Source: Kiritimatiellia bacterium (GTDB lineage: Bacteria; Verrucomicrobiota; Kiritimatiellia; RFP12; UBA1067). From it: 64,000 nt of DNA. The position numbers were made by a program, and so were the translations under genes. A model generated the notes under the pieces. That model was not told the origin of the DNA. It saw only the letters and a program-made list of their open reading frames with translations, and made no database searches. Of this stretch, positions 8,044 through 17,212 are shown piece by piece; the stretch's first letter is position 1, and every line of letters starts with the position of its first letter. The stretch is from positions 14,716-78,715 of the forward strand of contig JAFRBA010000202.1 of NCBI GenBank assembly GCA_017405115.1, written 5' to 3'.

Positions 8044-11000
8044 ATGTGCAAGACCTTGGACAAGATAGCAGAGATGCCGTGCTACACGGTGGTGAATGCT
8101 TACGAGAAGGTGTCCGACGACACGGGCGGCGCCTACGAGGACGAGAAGACGATGGAGCTGCGCTTCATCAGAACCCTCTACGAACAGGGATATGAATACC
8201 TCAAGGGCATCAAGACCGAGAAGGACTTCAAGACGAACCTTCGCAGGCAGATGGAGAAGTTGAACCGCGAAGTGTTGCGGGGCGGTATATTCACCGACGG
8301 CGAATGGGCGAGGTTCTACGGCGAGGTCTTGGCGAAGAAGAGCGACGGCATCGAGGAGAAGACGGCGAAGTTCCAGGAGGAGCGGCGGTTCTCATTCGTC
8401 TTCGACGACGGGCGGACGGACAACATCAAGATATTCGACGATCAGAACATCAACAACAATTCCTTGCAGGTCATCAACCAGTACCGCGAGACCAAGGCCG
8501 CGGGCGGCAGGCAAGTCCGCTACGATGTGACGGTGCTCGTGAACGGGCTGCCGCTCGTGCATGTCGAGCTCAAACGGCGGGGAGTGGCGATCAAGGAGGC
8601 CTTCAACCAGATAAACCGCTATTCCCGCGACGGCTTTTGGGGCGGCGATGCCTTGTTCGAGTGGGTGCAGATATTCGTCATATCCAACGGCACCAACACG
8701 AAATACTATGCGAACACGACGAGGCGCGGCAAGGTAAACGAGGCGAGCAAGGCGGCAGCCACAGGAAGCCAGTCGCACACGTCGGAGACATTCGAGTTCA
8801 CGAGCTATTGGTCGGATGCAAAGAACGAGCCGATAAAGGACATCCGGGACTTCGCCCGCACCTTCTTCGCCCAGAATGCATTGAGGAGCCTCCTTGCGAA
8901 GTATTGTGTCTTCACGGTAGACAGATGCCTAATGGTGATGCGGCCCTACCAGATTGCGGCGACGGAGAGGATTTTGGAGAAGGTTCGCTATGCGGCGGGG
9001 AAGAAGGACATCCTCGGCACGGTCGCGGCGGGCGGGTACGTCTGGCACTCCACCGGCAGCGGCAAGACCCTCACCTCGTTCAAGACGGCACAGCTCGCAT
9101 CCAAGCTCGACTATGTGGACAAAGTGCTTTTCGTCGTTGACAGGCAGGACTTGGACGACCAGACACAGCGCGAATACGACAAGTTCCAGAAAGGGTGTGT
9201 CGCGGGGACGGCGAACACGAAGGCATTGACGGCGCAGTTGAGCGACGAGGTGAAGAGCGAGAAGTCGAAGATTGTCATTACGACGATACAGAAGCTCTCC
9301 AACTTTGTGAGGGAGAATCCGCCCGGCAGCAAACATTCGGGGATATACGACAAGCATGTGGTTATCATCTTCGACGAGTGCCACCGCACACAGTTCGGCA
9401 AGATGCACCACGACATCGCCAAGCGATTCAGGAAGTACCAGATATTCGGCTTCACCGGGACTCCGAGGCTTGAGGAGAACCAGTCCCAGGCCTTTCTTCC
9501 AGGTGGAGCGACGATGACGGCACAGGTGTTTGGCGAAAGGCTCCACTGCTACACGATGGCCGATGCGATACGGGACAACAATGTGCTTCCGTTCCATGTA
9601 GAGACTATCGGATGGGCCAAGCCTGCGGACGATGGAGCCGACGGGAAGGTCGAGGCGGAACGGCAGCCAGATTCCCCGGAGGAGCTGCTGCTGGAACCAG
9701 ACGAGGAGGAGCGAATCAAGAAAGTCGTCACCTACATTCTCGACCACTATGCCGCTAAGACGTTGCAGACACGGACGTATAGCCACAAGTCAGAGACGAA
9801 GAGCGGCAAGGTCGAAAAGAGGATTGTAAACGGCTTCAACTCCATCCTCGCGGTGGATTTCATAGCCGAAGCCAAGGCTTACTACCTTGAGTTTCAGCGG
9901 CAGATAGGGGAATTGCCGGATGGCCACCCGTGCAAGGGGCTCAAGGTCGCGACCATCTTCACGTCCGCACCCAACGAGTCCGAGAAGGACAGTGGGCTGG
10001 TGGATGGCGAGGGAGATGTCACCGCCCTCAATAAAACCTCCAGGGAGTTCCTTGAGGCGGCGATGGCGGACTACAACCGCCTCTTCCCGTCACAAGGGGC
10101 GACGGGCTTCTCCGCGAAGGACGGCGACACCTTCCACAACTACTACATCGACATCTCCACGAGAATGAAGAACCGCGAGCTCGACTTGCTCATCGTGGTA
10201 AACATGTTCCTCACGGGATTTGATGCAAAAACACTAAACACCCTTTGGCTCGACAAGTGCCTCAAGCATCATGGCCTCATACAGGCATTCTCCCGGACCA
10301 ACCGTGTACTCAATTCGGTCAAGGTGTGCGGCAACATCATATGTTTCAGAGACCTCGAAGAAGCCACCAACGAGGCAATTGCCTTGTTCAGCGACAAGGA
10401 AAGCCCTAACGACTCCGAGATCGTCAGAATCAAGACATTCGAGGACTACTATTCCAAGGGCTACACCAACTCAAAGGGCGAACATGTCAAGAGCTACACG
10501 GAGATCGTGGACGAACTCAAGACGAAGTTCCCGCCAGACGGGGACATAGAGGGCGACGATGCCAAGGAGGAGTTCGCAATGCTCTTCGGAGACTTCCTTA
10601 AGATGTATAACATCCTGCGGGTCTTCGATGAGTTTGAAGACGACAAGGCCAACAAGCAGATTCTCACGGACCTTGAGATTCAGGACTACAGCAGCAAGTA
10701 TCACGACATCCACGACGAGATGGCGAAAGCCAATCCGCCGCCGCCTCCAGATGGCTCCGGCGAAGGTGGCGAAGGTGGCAGCGAGGATGAAACAAGCAAT
10801 GGGAGCGAGCCGGAGCCGCCGGGCAAGGAAGTGGTGTTCGAACTCGAACTTCTCCGCCAGTTCGATGTGGACTTCGACTACATCCTCATGCTTATCGGCG
10901 ACTACCACGAAGCCAAGGACGCGGACAAGCAGAACATATTGGACAAGATAGTTCGGACGATAAAGGCCAGCGAATCGCTCCGTCCGAAGATGGACCTCAT

Positions 11001-11331
11001 CATGGAGTTCATCGAGAAGCACAACGATTCCGGCAAGTGGCAGGCCTTCATCAAATGGCGGCTTGACGAGGACATAAAGGCGGCTGCCGCCGGACTCGGA
11101 CTTGATGCGGAGGCGACACGGGTGCTGCTTGAAAATGCATTCGGAACGAGGCGGCTTGTCACGGCGGGACCGGACTTCGACAAGATACTTCCTCCGATGC
11201 CGCTGTTCATGTCGGACGATTCTGCGGCGGCTGCGGAACAGAAGCGGAACGATGCGGCGGCCAAGGTGACGGAGCTCTACAACCGCTACAAGGACGACTA
11301 CTCCGGGGAAGCGAATCGGATTGAGTCGTAA
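8044..11331 (+). CDS. hsdR: Type I restriction-modification, restriction/translocase subunit
   Basis: A 1,095-residue protein. The N-terminal nuclease domain has a PD-(D/E)xK type core (VELK near residue 173). The SF2 motor shows motif I TGSGKT (about 337), motif II DECH (about 444) and motif III TGTP (about 471). A Pro/Gly/acidic linker near residues 898-930 separates the motor from the C-terminal helical region that binds HsdM. The reading frame is intact, so the system appears functional. Last core gene of the hsd operon. Confidence 0.93.
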   Translation: MCKTLDKIAEMPCYTVVNAYEKVSDDTGGAYEDEKTMELRFIRTLYEQGYEYLKGIKTEKDFKTNLRRQMEKLNREVLRGGIFTDGEWARFYGEVLAKKSDGIEEKTAKFQEERRFSFVFDDGRTDNIKIFDDQNINNNSLQVINQYRETKAAGGRQVRYDVTVLVNGLPLVHVELKRRGVAIKEAFNQINRYSRDGFWGGDALFEWVQIFVISNGTNTKYYANTTRRGKVNEASKAAATGSQSHTSETFEFTSYWSDAKNEPIKDIRDFARTFFAQNALRSLLAKYCVFTVDRCLMVMRPYQIAATERILEKVRYAAGKKDILGTVAAGGYVWHSTGSGKTLTSFKTAQLASKLDYVDKVLFVVDRQDLDDQTQREYDKFQKGCVAGTANTKALTAQLSDEVKSEKSKIVITTIQKLSNFVRENPPGSKHSGIYDKHVVIIFDECHRTQFGKMHHDIAKRFRKYQIFGFTGTPRLEENQSQAFLPGGATMTAQVFGERLHCYTMADAIRDNNVLPFHVETIGWAKPADDGADGKVEAERQPDSPEELLLEPDEEERIKKVVTYILDHYAAKTLQTRTYSHKSETKSGKVEKRIVNGFNSILAVDFIAEAKAYYLEFQRQIGELPDGHPCKGLKVATIFTSAPNESEKDSGLVDGEGDVTALNKTSREFLEAAMADYNRLFPSQGATGFSAKDGDTFHNYYIDISTRMKNRELDLLIVVNMFLTGFDAKTLNTLWLDKCLKHHGLIQAFSRTNRVLNSVKVCGNIICFRDLEEATNEAIALFSDKESPNDSEIVRIKTFEDYYSKGYTNSKGEHVKSYTEIVDELKTKFPPDGDIEGDDAKEEFAMLFGDFLKMYNILRVFDEFEDDKANKQILTDLEIQDYSSKYHDIHDEMAKANPPPPPDGSGEGGEGGSEDETSNGSEPEPPGKEVVFELELLRQFDVDFDYILMLIGDYHEAKDADKQNILDKIVRTIKASESLRPKMDLIMEFIEKHNDSGKWQAFIKWRLDEDIKAAAAGLGLDAEATRVLLENAFGTRRLVTAGPDFDKILPPMPLFMSDDSAAAAEQKRNDAAAKVTELYNRYKDDYSGEANRIES

Positions 11332-11359
11332 GGCGAAGGCGCAAACAAAGGAGCAAGAC

Positions 11360-12253
11360 ATGATAATAGTTTGTCCAAAATGCAAAGCGGAGCTCGAGCT
11401 GCCGGCTTCGATGGTTGGCGAAGTCGTCAAGTGCGGCGCTTGCCACGACCATTTTGCGGCTACGGAATGGAGTGGAGCGCTGCTGACGGATGCCGAGCTG
11501 TCGAAATATCGAAAGGATCGAGAAATTGAGAAGAAGGTAGAGCTGTTCGAGAATTACTTCGATGCCGACGATGGCTATGTGTCGAGAATGGTTTGCGGTA
11601 CGATGGGTCTTGCCCACGTTGAATTCCAAGTTCAAACTCACTTTGAAGCCGGGACGATTCTGATCACGGTAAGAATGGACAAGGAAGGAACATGGGCAAT
11701 CCCTACTCCGCAGTTGCAAAGGTTTATAGAGTCCGTAATAGGATTCCGAGTGCGCAAGACGGACGAGCGAAAATATCCCTCGGGCAGTATTTGCAGGAGC
11801 AGTGTCCGGTACACGACACTGTTGGATGCGCCTTGCGAAAGGCTGCCCCTCCCGAACGTGCGAAAGAGTGTAGACAACGAAGACGAATCGGACAAAGACG
11901 ATTGGACCAAGAATCGTGACTTCGAGTATTTCAGGGCGAAAGACCTTTTGGAAGGCAACGACATCGAGCGGTCCTATTCATCGCAATTTGTGGACTACGG
12001 CAAGCGGCTCCGCTCTAAATATAGCTTTGGACACATGAAGGTGATGCGGATCGAAAGGAGTGCCACATATGGGAAATACGTCAAGACGATGCTGAGCGGT
12101 GTTGGTCTTCAAATCGACAGCGCGGAAGGCGACATCGTTCTACCGGAGGGTCTTGTCCCAGAATTGGAAAGACGGCTTTCGAGGCGGCTTAAGCTCGTAG
12201 AGACCATTAACTTCGGCGGAACGAACATGTTTACATTCGCTGTTTTGAGATGA
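11360..12253 (+). CDS. Zinc-ribbon orphan protein
   Basis: A 297-residue protein. Residues 5-33 form a CPKC...CGAC zinc-ribbon of the MJ0042 sort. The remaining 260 residues match no family I know and have no membrane segment. ATG 11360 has AAAGGAG upstream; an in-frame start at 11321 would overlap hsdR. It begins 28 nt after hsdR on the same strand, so it probably travels and is transcribed with the restriction operon. Confidence 0.65.
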   Translation: MIIVCPKCKAELELPASMVGEVVKCGACHDHFAATEWSGALLTDAELSKYRKDREIEKKVELFENYFDADDGYVSRMVCGTMGLAHVEFQVQTHFEAGTILITVRMDKEGTWAIPTPQLQRFIESVIGFRVRKTDERKYPSGSICRSSVRYTTLLDAPCERLPLPNVRKSVDNEDESDKDDWTKNRDFEYFRAKDLLEGNDIERSYSSQFVDYGKRLRSKYSFGHMKVMRIERSATYGKYVKTMLSGVGLQIDSAEGDIVLPEGLVPELERRLSRRLKLVETINFGGTNMFTFAVLR

Positions 12254-12317
12254 GGGTCGTAATTTGGGTGTCAGAAAATTATCGCAAGCGGAAATATCAA
12301 AAGGGAGGAGTGATGCA

Positions 12318-13055
12318 ATGAAGGAACTCGAAGACAAAGATTACGAGCTTGTCAACGAAGTGGTGGCAAGAGCGGCAAAGAAGTTCGGCATAGCAGACTA
12401 CATTGCAGAACAGAGGAACCCATTCCTCCTTTCGCTGTTTGTGCCAATAGCGGCCGACAAGCGAAAGGTTGAGGCGGCGGCGAACGAAATCTTCCACGAC
12501 CTCGGCATCCTTTCCGCCGACCGAACATTGAAGATGGGCGGCGGCGATGATTATTGTTGCATGTTCGTCATAGGCGATGGCGATTATTATGCATTGCTAT
12601 TCAACCATCCCAAGGCCCTTGCATTCAAGGAAGGCGACGAGGAGTATCAATATACTCTCAAGTACGACAACGAGCGGCAGCAACGAGAGGCCGAGGAAGA
12701 CGAAGCCGAGACGCGGAGACTTGTTGAAGGCATCAAGGCGGGACGGCTCAAATCGAAGAGTCCGGACGGCTATCTCGTCCTCGCGGGCGAATTCTACGAT
12801 GCGATAGAGGCGGGGAAGAAGAAAGTAGAGTACCGCGACTTCACGGAAAACAACCTTAAGCGAACGATAGGCTTGAAGACCATCCGCTTCAATCGCGGCT
12901 ATGGCTCAAAGGGCAAGCCTCCGAAGCAGATGCGATGGGAAGTCAAGAGGGTGGCACTCGTAGACGACGAAAATGAAGAGTGCAACCCAATGAAGGTGCC
13001 GGAGGATTTCTGGCCGACGACAATTGCAATACATCTTGGAAAACGACTGGATTGA
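12318..13055 (+). CDS. ASCH-like RNA-binding domain protein
   Basis: A 245-residue protein. The N-terminal half is alpha/beta and unassigned. The last 95 residues resemble the ASCH fold (PUA-like beta barrel): LAGEFYDAIEAGKKKVEYRDF, then a basic Gly-rich loop and a final strand ending IAIHLGKRLD. ASCH proteins bind or process RNA and are common in mobile elements. The start at 12318 follows GGGAGGAG. It belongs to the gene train behind hsdR. Confidence 0.6.
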   Translation: MKELEDKDYELVNEVVARAAKKFGIADYIAEQRNPFLLSLFVPIAADKRKVEAAANEIFHDLGILSADRTLKMGGGDDYCCMFVIGDGDYYALLFNHPKALAFKEGDEEYQYTLKYDNERQQREAEEDEAETRRLVEGIKAGRLKSKSPDGYLVLAGEFYDAIEAGKKKVEYRDFTENNLKRTIGLKTIRFNRGYGSKGKPPKQMRWEVKRVALVDDENEECNPMKVPEDFWPTTIAIHLGKRLD

Positions 13056-13067
13056 TATGGAGGAAAC

Positions 13068-13238
13068 ATGAAGACACAATCAAAACCTAAACGGTGGCCG
13101 ACGAAGGTTTGGGAAGACCCCGACCCCGATGTAGAAATGACGGACGAAGAGCGGAAGGAGTTCTTCGGTGACGGCAGCCCGGACACGAGGACGGACGAGG
13201 AGAGGCGGAAGGACTTGGAGTCTTGGAAGTTGGATTAG
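13068..13238 (+). CDS. Small acidic protein, tandem copy A
   Basis: A 56-residue protein rich in Asp, Glu, Arg and Trp. The N-terminus KPKRWPTKVWEDPDPD and the C-terminal segment PDTRTDEE are nearly identical in the next gene, which is a tandem duplicate. AGGAGGAAAC-like spacing (GGAGG 5 nt before ATG) gives a good ribosome site. No domain is recognised; the size and charge would suit an inhibitor, antitoxin-like partner or DNA mimic, but that is speculation. Confidence 0.65.
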   Translation: MKTQSKPKRWPTKVWEDPDPDVEMTDEERKEFFGDGSPDTRTDEERRKDLESWKLD

Positions 13239-13272
13239 GGGGAATCGCTGTCCAATGGAAGGAATGTATGGC

Positions 13273-13455
13273 ATGACAACGACACAATCAAAACCAAAGC
13301 GGTGGCCGACGAAGGTCTGGGAAGACCCAGACCCGGATTTGGAACTAACCGAAGAAGATAAACGCCGTCTTCACGGAGACGGCACTCCCGACACACGGAC
13401 GGACGAGGAGATTCGCAAGGAGTATGAGTCTTGGGATTTGTACAAGGACAATTGA
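13273..13455 (+). CDS. Small acidic protein, tandem copy B
   Basis: A 60-residue paralog of the preceding protein: KPKRWPTKVWEDPDPD is conserved exactly, the middle diverged and PDTRTDEE recurs. GGAAGGA lies upstream of the ATG. Similarity is visible in the DNA over most of the gene, so the duplication is real and fairly recent, yet both copies keep open frames. That argues for selection on the protein. Confidence 0.65.
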   Translation: MTTTQSKPKRWPTKVWEDPDPDLELTEEDKRRLHGDGTPDTRTDEEIRKEYESWDLYKDN

Positions 13456-13467
13456 AGGGAGCGGCAC

Positions 13468-14235
13468 ATGGCAAAGGCATTGGTTACATGGAACACGATA
13501 AAGAGGTTCAACGACGCCGGCGAGGTTGTCGACGAGGAGATTATTGAGTTTGCAGAGCCGAAGGAAGACCTTATGCCCCACCCAGAGGGGACTTGCTGGT
13601 ATCCATTGCTTGGCAGATACCTTCCGGAAGACTTGTCCGACACCCCCATGCTGGTGGACGAATCGGAAATCGTTTTAGACGATGAAGACGACGATAACAA
13701 TGAATCGCCTCGCCGAATCCCCCCGCCGGCCGATGCTTTCAAGCCTATTGTTGATGCGAATGGAGACGTTGTAGAAGAGCAGCTCGATAGAGATGAAACG
13801 GGGGCGGAGAAAGACGAAGAGCTCGTGACATCTACAGAGCCGGTCTTTGTAAGGCTTAGGCCAAAGTTCTATAAAGGCGAAAAGGAGAATCCTTATGCGG
13901 GTCTTGTCGACCCATTGCCAAGTCCCCAGGAGTTGGCGAAGCACTACTTTTGGTATTGGGAAAGCACCTTGTATAGGGATCCGAATTTTGTAGTTGGGAA
14001 GGTGAATGATTTCATAGAGCATGGCATTAACATCTTGTTTCGCGAATATCGTGAGTTGGAGAGGTTTGTAAAGGTTGTTGATTCCATCAAGGCGGCAGAT
14101 GCTCCTCTTGAAGAGAAAGCCTTTGTGGCATTTGCTTTTGCTGGAACTATGACTTGGGCGGCGGAACTAACTTTGGAAAAAAATGACAATGCCGTCGATT
14201 GGCTATGCTATTTCGAGGCCGGTAGGCATGAATGA
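13468..14235 (+). CDS. Orphan acidic protein
   Basis: A 255-residue protein. The N-terminal 120 residues are acidic and probably partly disordered, with a DDEDDD run. The C-terminal 110 residues look helical and aromatic-rich (HYFWYWEST). No signal peptide or known family. It starts 12 nt after the second small acidic protein, with a GGGAG ribosome site, so it is likely co-translated with that pair. Confidence 0.6.
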   Translation: MAKALVTWNTIKRFNDAGEVVDEEIIEFAEPKEDLMPHPEGTCWYPLLGRYLPEDLSDTPMLVDESEIVLDDEDDDNNESPRRIPPPADAFKPIVDANGDVVEEQLDRDETGAEKDEELVTSTEPVFVRLRPKFYKGEKENPYAGLVDPLPSPQELAKHYFWYWESTLYRDPNFVVGKVNDFIEHGINILFREYRELERFVKVVDSIKAADAPLEEKAFVAFAFAGTMTWAAELTLEKNDNAVDWLCYFEAGRHE

Positions 14236-14302
14236 CATTGGCATCAGGGAAGATTGTCTATGTGATTCCGTCACCGACTTGTAAAACAAAGGAAAAAACA
14301 AA

Positions 14303-15157
14303 ATGGACGAAGAAGCACTGTATTGCGTAAGCCAGAAGGCGGGCATCGCCTACTGCACCGGAGAATACGGGACGATGGGGTACGACCCACGTATGGGCGA
14401 TTTCATCGCCCCGATTGATCCCGAGACGGTAAGGGAAATGCGAAAGGATAGTGTACTAGTCGGATATGCAAAAGCCATTGACTTCGCAATGGCAATGATA
14501 CCGCCAAGATTGCTGCCGGAGGCGCCTTCGCCCGACAGCGAGGCATACGACGCGTACAAAAAGCAAATCGAAAGCGGGGAGTGGGCGAAGCGGGCCGCCG
14601 TGCAGCGGATGGCGACCCTCGCCTACGAGCGGCACAAGGGGCAGTACCGCAAATGGCCGGACGGGAGGCCGTACATCGTCCACCCACAGGCCGTCTACGA
14701 CATGCTATACAAGAAGTGGGGCTACACCGAGGAGAACGATGTCGTAAGCCTTTGTGTGGCATGGGGACACGACCTCCTTGAAGATGCGAAGCCGGAGAAT
14801 CGCGAGACGATTGAAAAGGAAATCGTCGCGGCCGGCGGCAAGTGGGGCGAGGAGGTCCTTGCGGGGATTAGCACACTGTCGCTCATATATCCAGACGGCC
14901 TTCTCGATGATGAGTACAACAAGCAGAAGAACGAGTACATAGAGAATGTGGCGAACAATGCCCCGCTTGCGGTTCTTGCCGTCAAGATGGCAGACCGGCT
15001 ATGCAACACATTGGATTTCGCACAGTTGAAGAAGGACAAGGCCCGCGGCTATCTTGACAAGGGCATGTGCCTCTTCCGGAGGCTTGACCAGATGCCTCGG
15101 CCAGACCTCATCCGCAAGTCCCTTGCCGAGGTGGAGGCGGCGATTCGCGAAGAATAG
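14303..15157 (+). CDS. HD-domain hydrolase, RelA/SpoT- or MESH1-like
   Basis: A 284-residue protein. Residues 108-275 form an HD phosphohydrolase domain like the (p)ppGpp hydrolase half of SpoT or MESH1: YIVHP near 127, WGHDLLED near 155-161 (the HD pair) and VKMADRLCN near 228-236. The N-terminal 100 residues are unassigned. There is no synthetase domain. Alarmone or nucleotide hydrolysis is a reasonable guess. It ends the gene train that begins after hsdR. Confidence 0.7.
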   Translation: MDEEALYCVSQKAGIAYCTGEYGTMGYDPRMGDFIAPIDPETVREMRKDSVLVGYAKAIDFAMAMIPPRLLPEAPSPDSEAYDAYKKQIESGEWAKRAAVQRMATLAYERHKGQYRKWPDGRPYIVHPQAVYDMLYKKWGYTEENDVVSLCVAWGHDLLEDAKPENRETIEKEIVAAGGKWGEEVLAGISTLSLIYPDGLLDDEYNKQKNEYIENVANNAPLAVLAVKMADRLCNTLDFAQLKKDKARGYLDKGMCLFRRLDQMPRPDLIRKSLAEVEAAIREE

Positions 15158-15232
15158 GATGTGTGGAGGTCGAAACTCGTGTTATGTAGAAAGCGAACGA
15201 TAGGCTTTTATCGACGATGAATAATATGCAAT

Positions 15233-15301
15233 TGTGAAATCTTTTTTCACAGAGACATTGTGTTTTTGAGGCATAAATGCTATAATATCCGTCGTTTCAC
15301 A
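15233..15301 (+). promoter_or_regulatory. Promoter with TGTGAAA/TTTCACA boxes
   Basis: TTGTGT (15258-15263), a 17-bp spacer and TATAAT (15281-15286) form a good promoter for the HTH gene at 15322. An inverted repeat TGTGAAA-N5-TTTCACA (15233-15251) lies just upstream and another TTTCACA (15295-15301) just downstream, where a repressor could act. Autoregulation by the HTH protein is the obvious guess. Confidence 0.55.
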
Positions 15302-15321
15302 AAGAAGGGAGTGGAGGCGAC

Positions 15322-15546
15322 ATGGCATTTAGCTATAAGAAACTGTGGAAACTATTGATTGACCGCGACATGACTCGCGCGGACCTGCGCGAGGCTACCG
15401 GTGTTTCGCCCGCGACGTTTGCGAAAATGTCGAAAGGCGAGGCCATCGGCGCGAACGTTCTCGCCCGAATATGCGAAACCCTGAACTGCAACGTCGGCGA
15501 AGTCATGGACTATGTGCCGGAAGGTGGGAGTTCCGAACATAAATGA
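15322..15546 (+). CDS. Cro/CI-type HTH regulator
   Basis: A 74-residue protein consisting of one Cro/CI-like helix-turn-helix (YozG-type): MTRADLREATGVSPATFAKM followed by a third helix ending ICETLNCNVGEVMDY. GGAGG lies upstream of the ATG. It precedes the ATPase gene by 70 nt and probably regulates this cluster through the TTTCACA boxes at its promoter. Confidence 0.8.
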   Translation: MAFSYKKLWKLLIDRDMTRADLREATGVSPATFAKMSKGEAIGANVLARICETLNCNVGEVMDYVPEGGSSEHK

Positions 15547-15616
15547 GTAAGCGTAAGTCATCGCCAGCGGTGTCAAATACCCAGCCGTGCCCGAATACGC
15601 CTTATAGAGTAAGAAG

Positions 15617-17200
15617 ATGAAACCGGAAGAAATCAAGAAACTTGTCGCGAAGAGCGAGAACGACGCCGTCGAGTTCAAGAGGGCGAGGGGCGGTGTTCCC
15701 ACCGACTTCTGGCCGTCGTACAGCTCGTTCGCCAACACGGATGGCGGCGTAATCATCCTCGGCGTCCGCGAGAAGGACGGCAAGCGCGAGATTGAGGGTC
15801 TGGCGGACACGGAGAAGATCGTGGCCGACCTTTGGAACGCGGTGAACAACCCGGACAAGGTCAGCGCAAACGTCCTGTTCAACGAGTCCATTTATCCTGT
15901 TGATGTTGACGGAAAGGCCGTGGTCGTCGTCGAAGTGCCGCGAGCGGAACGGACGGTTCGTCCGGTCTTTGTCGCTTCCGACGTGTTCAAGGGAACCTAC
16001 CGCAGAAACGGCGAGGGTGACTACCATTGCTCGCGTGAGGCGGTCGAGGGCATGATTCGCGACAAGTGCGCGGAGACGGCGGACAACTGCGTCCTTGACG
16101 AGCTGACGATTGCCGACCTTGACGCCGATTCTATCCGCCGGTATCGGATGTATTTCAGTCAGCTGCGCCCCGGACACGTCTGGAGCAGCCTTGCCGACGA
16201 CGGCTTTCTCATGAAGATCGGCGCGGCGGCTCGTGGACGCGACGGCAATGTGCATCCCACGCTCGCGGGGCTTGTCTGCTTCGGTGACTTCAACGAGATC
16301 ACGAACGTGCTGCCGTACTTCTTCCTCGACTATCGGGAACACCTCTCGCCCGACGTCCGCTGGACGGATCGTGTGTGTTCGGGCGACGCCAACTGGAGCG
16401 GCAACATCTTCGACTTCTTCTTCCGCATCAACCAGTCGATAACGGCGGGTGTTAAGGTTCCGTTCAAGATTGCGTCGGACAACGTGACGCGGGATGACGA
16501 CACGCCTGTCCACAAGGCTCTGCGCGAGGTGCTGGCGAACGCGCTCATTCATGCCGACTACCACGGGCGGCGCGGCATCGTGATCGACAAATACCCCAAG
16601 CGTCTTGAGGTGTCGAATCCGGGAACGCTGCGCATGAGCAAGTCCGTCGCCATCGCCGGCGGCACGAGCGACGCGCGAAACGGAAAGATATTCAACATCT
16701 TCTCGCTTGTCCGTATCGGCGAGCGTTCCGGCATGGGGCTTTCAAGTCTCTACGGTGTTTGGGAGAAGGAGAGGTTTGCCGAGCCGTCTATCGTCGAGAG
16801 CTACGAACCCGACCGTACCAAGGTAATGGTTGAATTCGAGGCCGACGATTCGGAACTGGGGGCGAAAACCCCGGAAGTGGGTGTGGAAACTGCGGAACTG
16901 GGGGTGGAAAACCCCGAAGTGGGGGTGGAAACCTCAGAAGTGGGGGTGAAAAAGACAGAAGTGGGGGTGCATCCCGACTTTAATGTCATGATGGGTGCAT
17001 ATCGTAACGATTTCAGGACTAATGCCCGCAGAGTTCTTTCGGCACTTGCCGAAAACCCAGAAATGGACTTTGTCCGCGTTGCCCAGATGCTGAACATATC
17101 TGAAAACAGCGTGTGGCGATCTGTCCGCGCTTTGAGGGAAGTCGGTCTCCTTGTGCGCGAAGGTGCTGATAAAGGTGGCAGGTGGATAGTTAAGAAATGA
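15617..17200 (+). CDS. AlbA_2/Schlafen-type ATP-binding transcriptional regulator
   Basis: A 527-residue protein. The N-terminal AlbA_2 (Schlafen-like) domain has NDAVEFKRA and FANTDGGVIILGV (residues 14-52). A GHKL-type ATPase region follows (REVLANALIHADY near 305 and the RSGMGL loop near 373). Six heptapeptide repeats (413-454) link it to a C-terminal winged helix. Proteins of this RecG-like type act as DNA-binding regulators or in phage defence. An HTH gene lies upstream and a phosphoesterase 12 nt downstream. Confidence 0.8.
   Translation: MKPEEIKKLVAKSENDAVEFKRARGGVPTDFWPSYSSFANTDGGVIILGVREKDGKREIEGLADTEKIVADLWNAVNNPDKVSANVLFNESIYPVDVDGKAVVVVEVPRAERTVRPVFVASDVFKGTYRRNGEGDYHCSREAVEGMIRDKCAETADNCVLDELTIADLDADSIRRYRMYFSQLRPGHVWSSLADDGFLMKIGAAARGRDGNVHPTLAGLVCFGDFNEITNVLPYFFLDYREHLSPDVRWTDRVCSGDANWSGNIFDFFFRINQSITAGVKVPFKIASDNVTRDDDTPVHKALREVLANALIHADYHGRRGIVIDKYPKRLEVSNPGTLRMSKSVAIAGGTSDARNGKIFNIFSLVRIGERSGMGLSSLYGVWEKERFAEPSIVESYEPDRTKVMVEFEADDSELGAKTPEVGVETAELGVENPEVGVETSEVGVKKTEVGVHPDFNVMMGAYRNDFRTNARRVLSALAENPEMDFVRVAQMLNISENSVWRSVRALREVGLLVREGADKGGRWIVKK
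16853..16978 (+). repeat. 21-bp coding tandem repeat (six units)
   Basis: Six in-frame units encode the heptapeptide E-[VL]-G-x-x-x-x, mostly EVGVExx, between the ATPase core and the winged helix. The units stay in frame but differ by substitutions, so unit number could vary without breaking the gene. Confidence 0.85.
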
Positions 17201-17212
17201 TGCGGATGTCTC

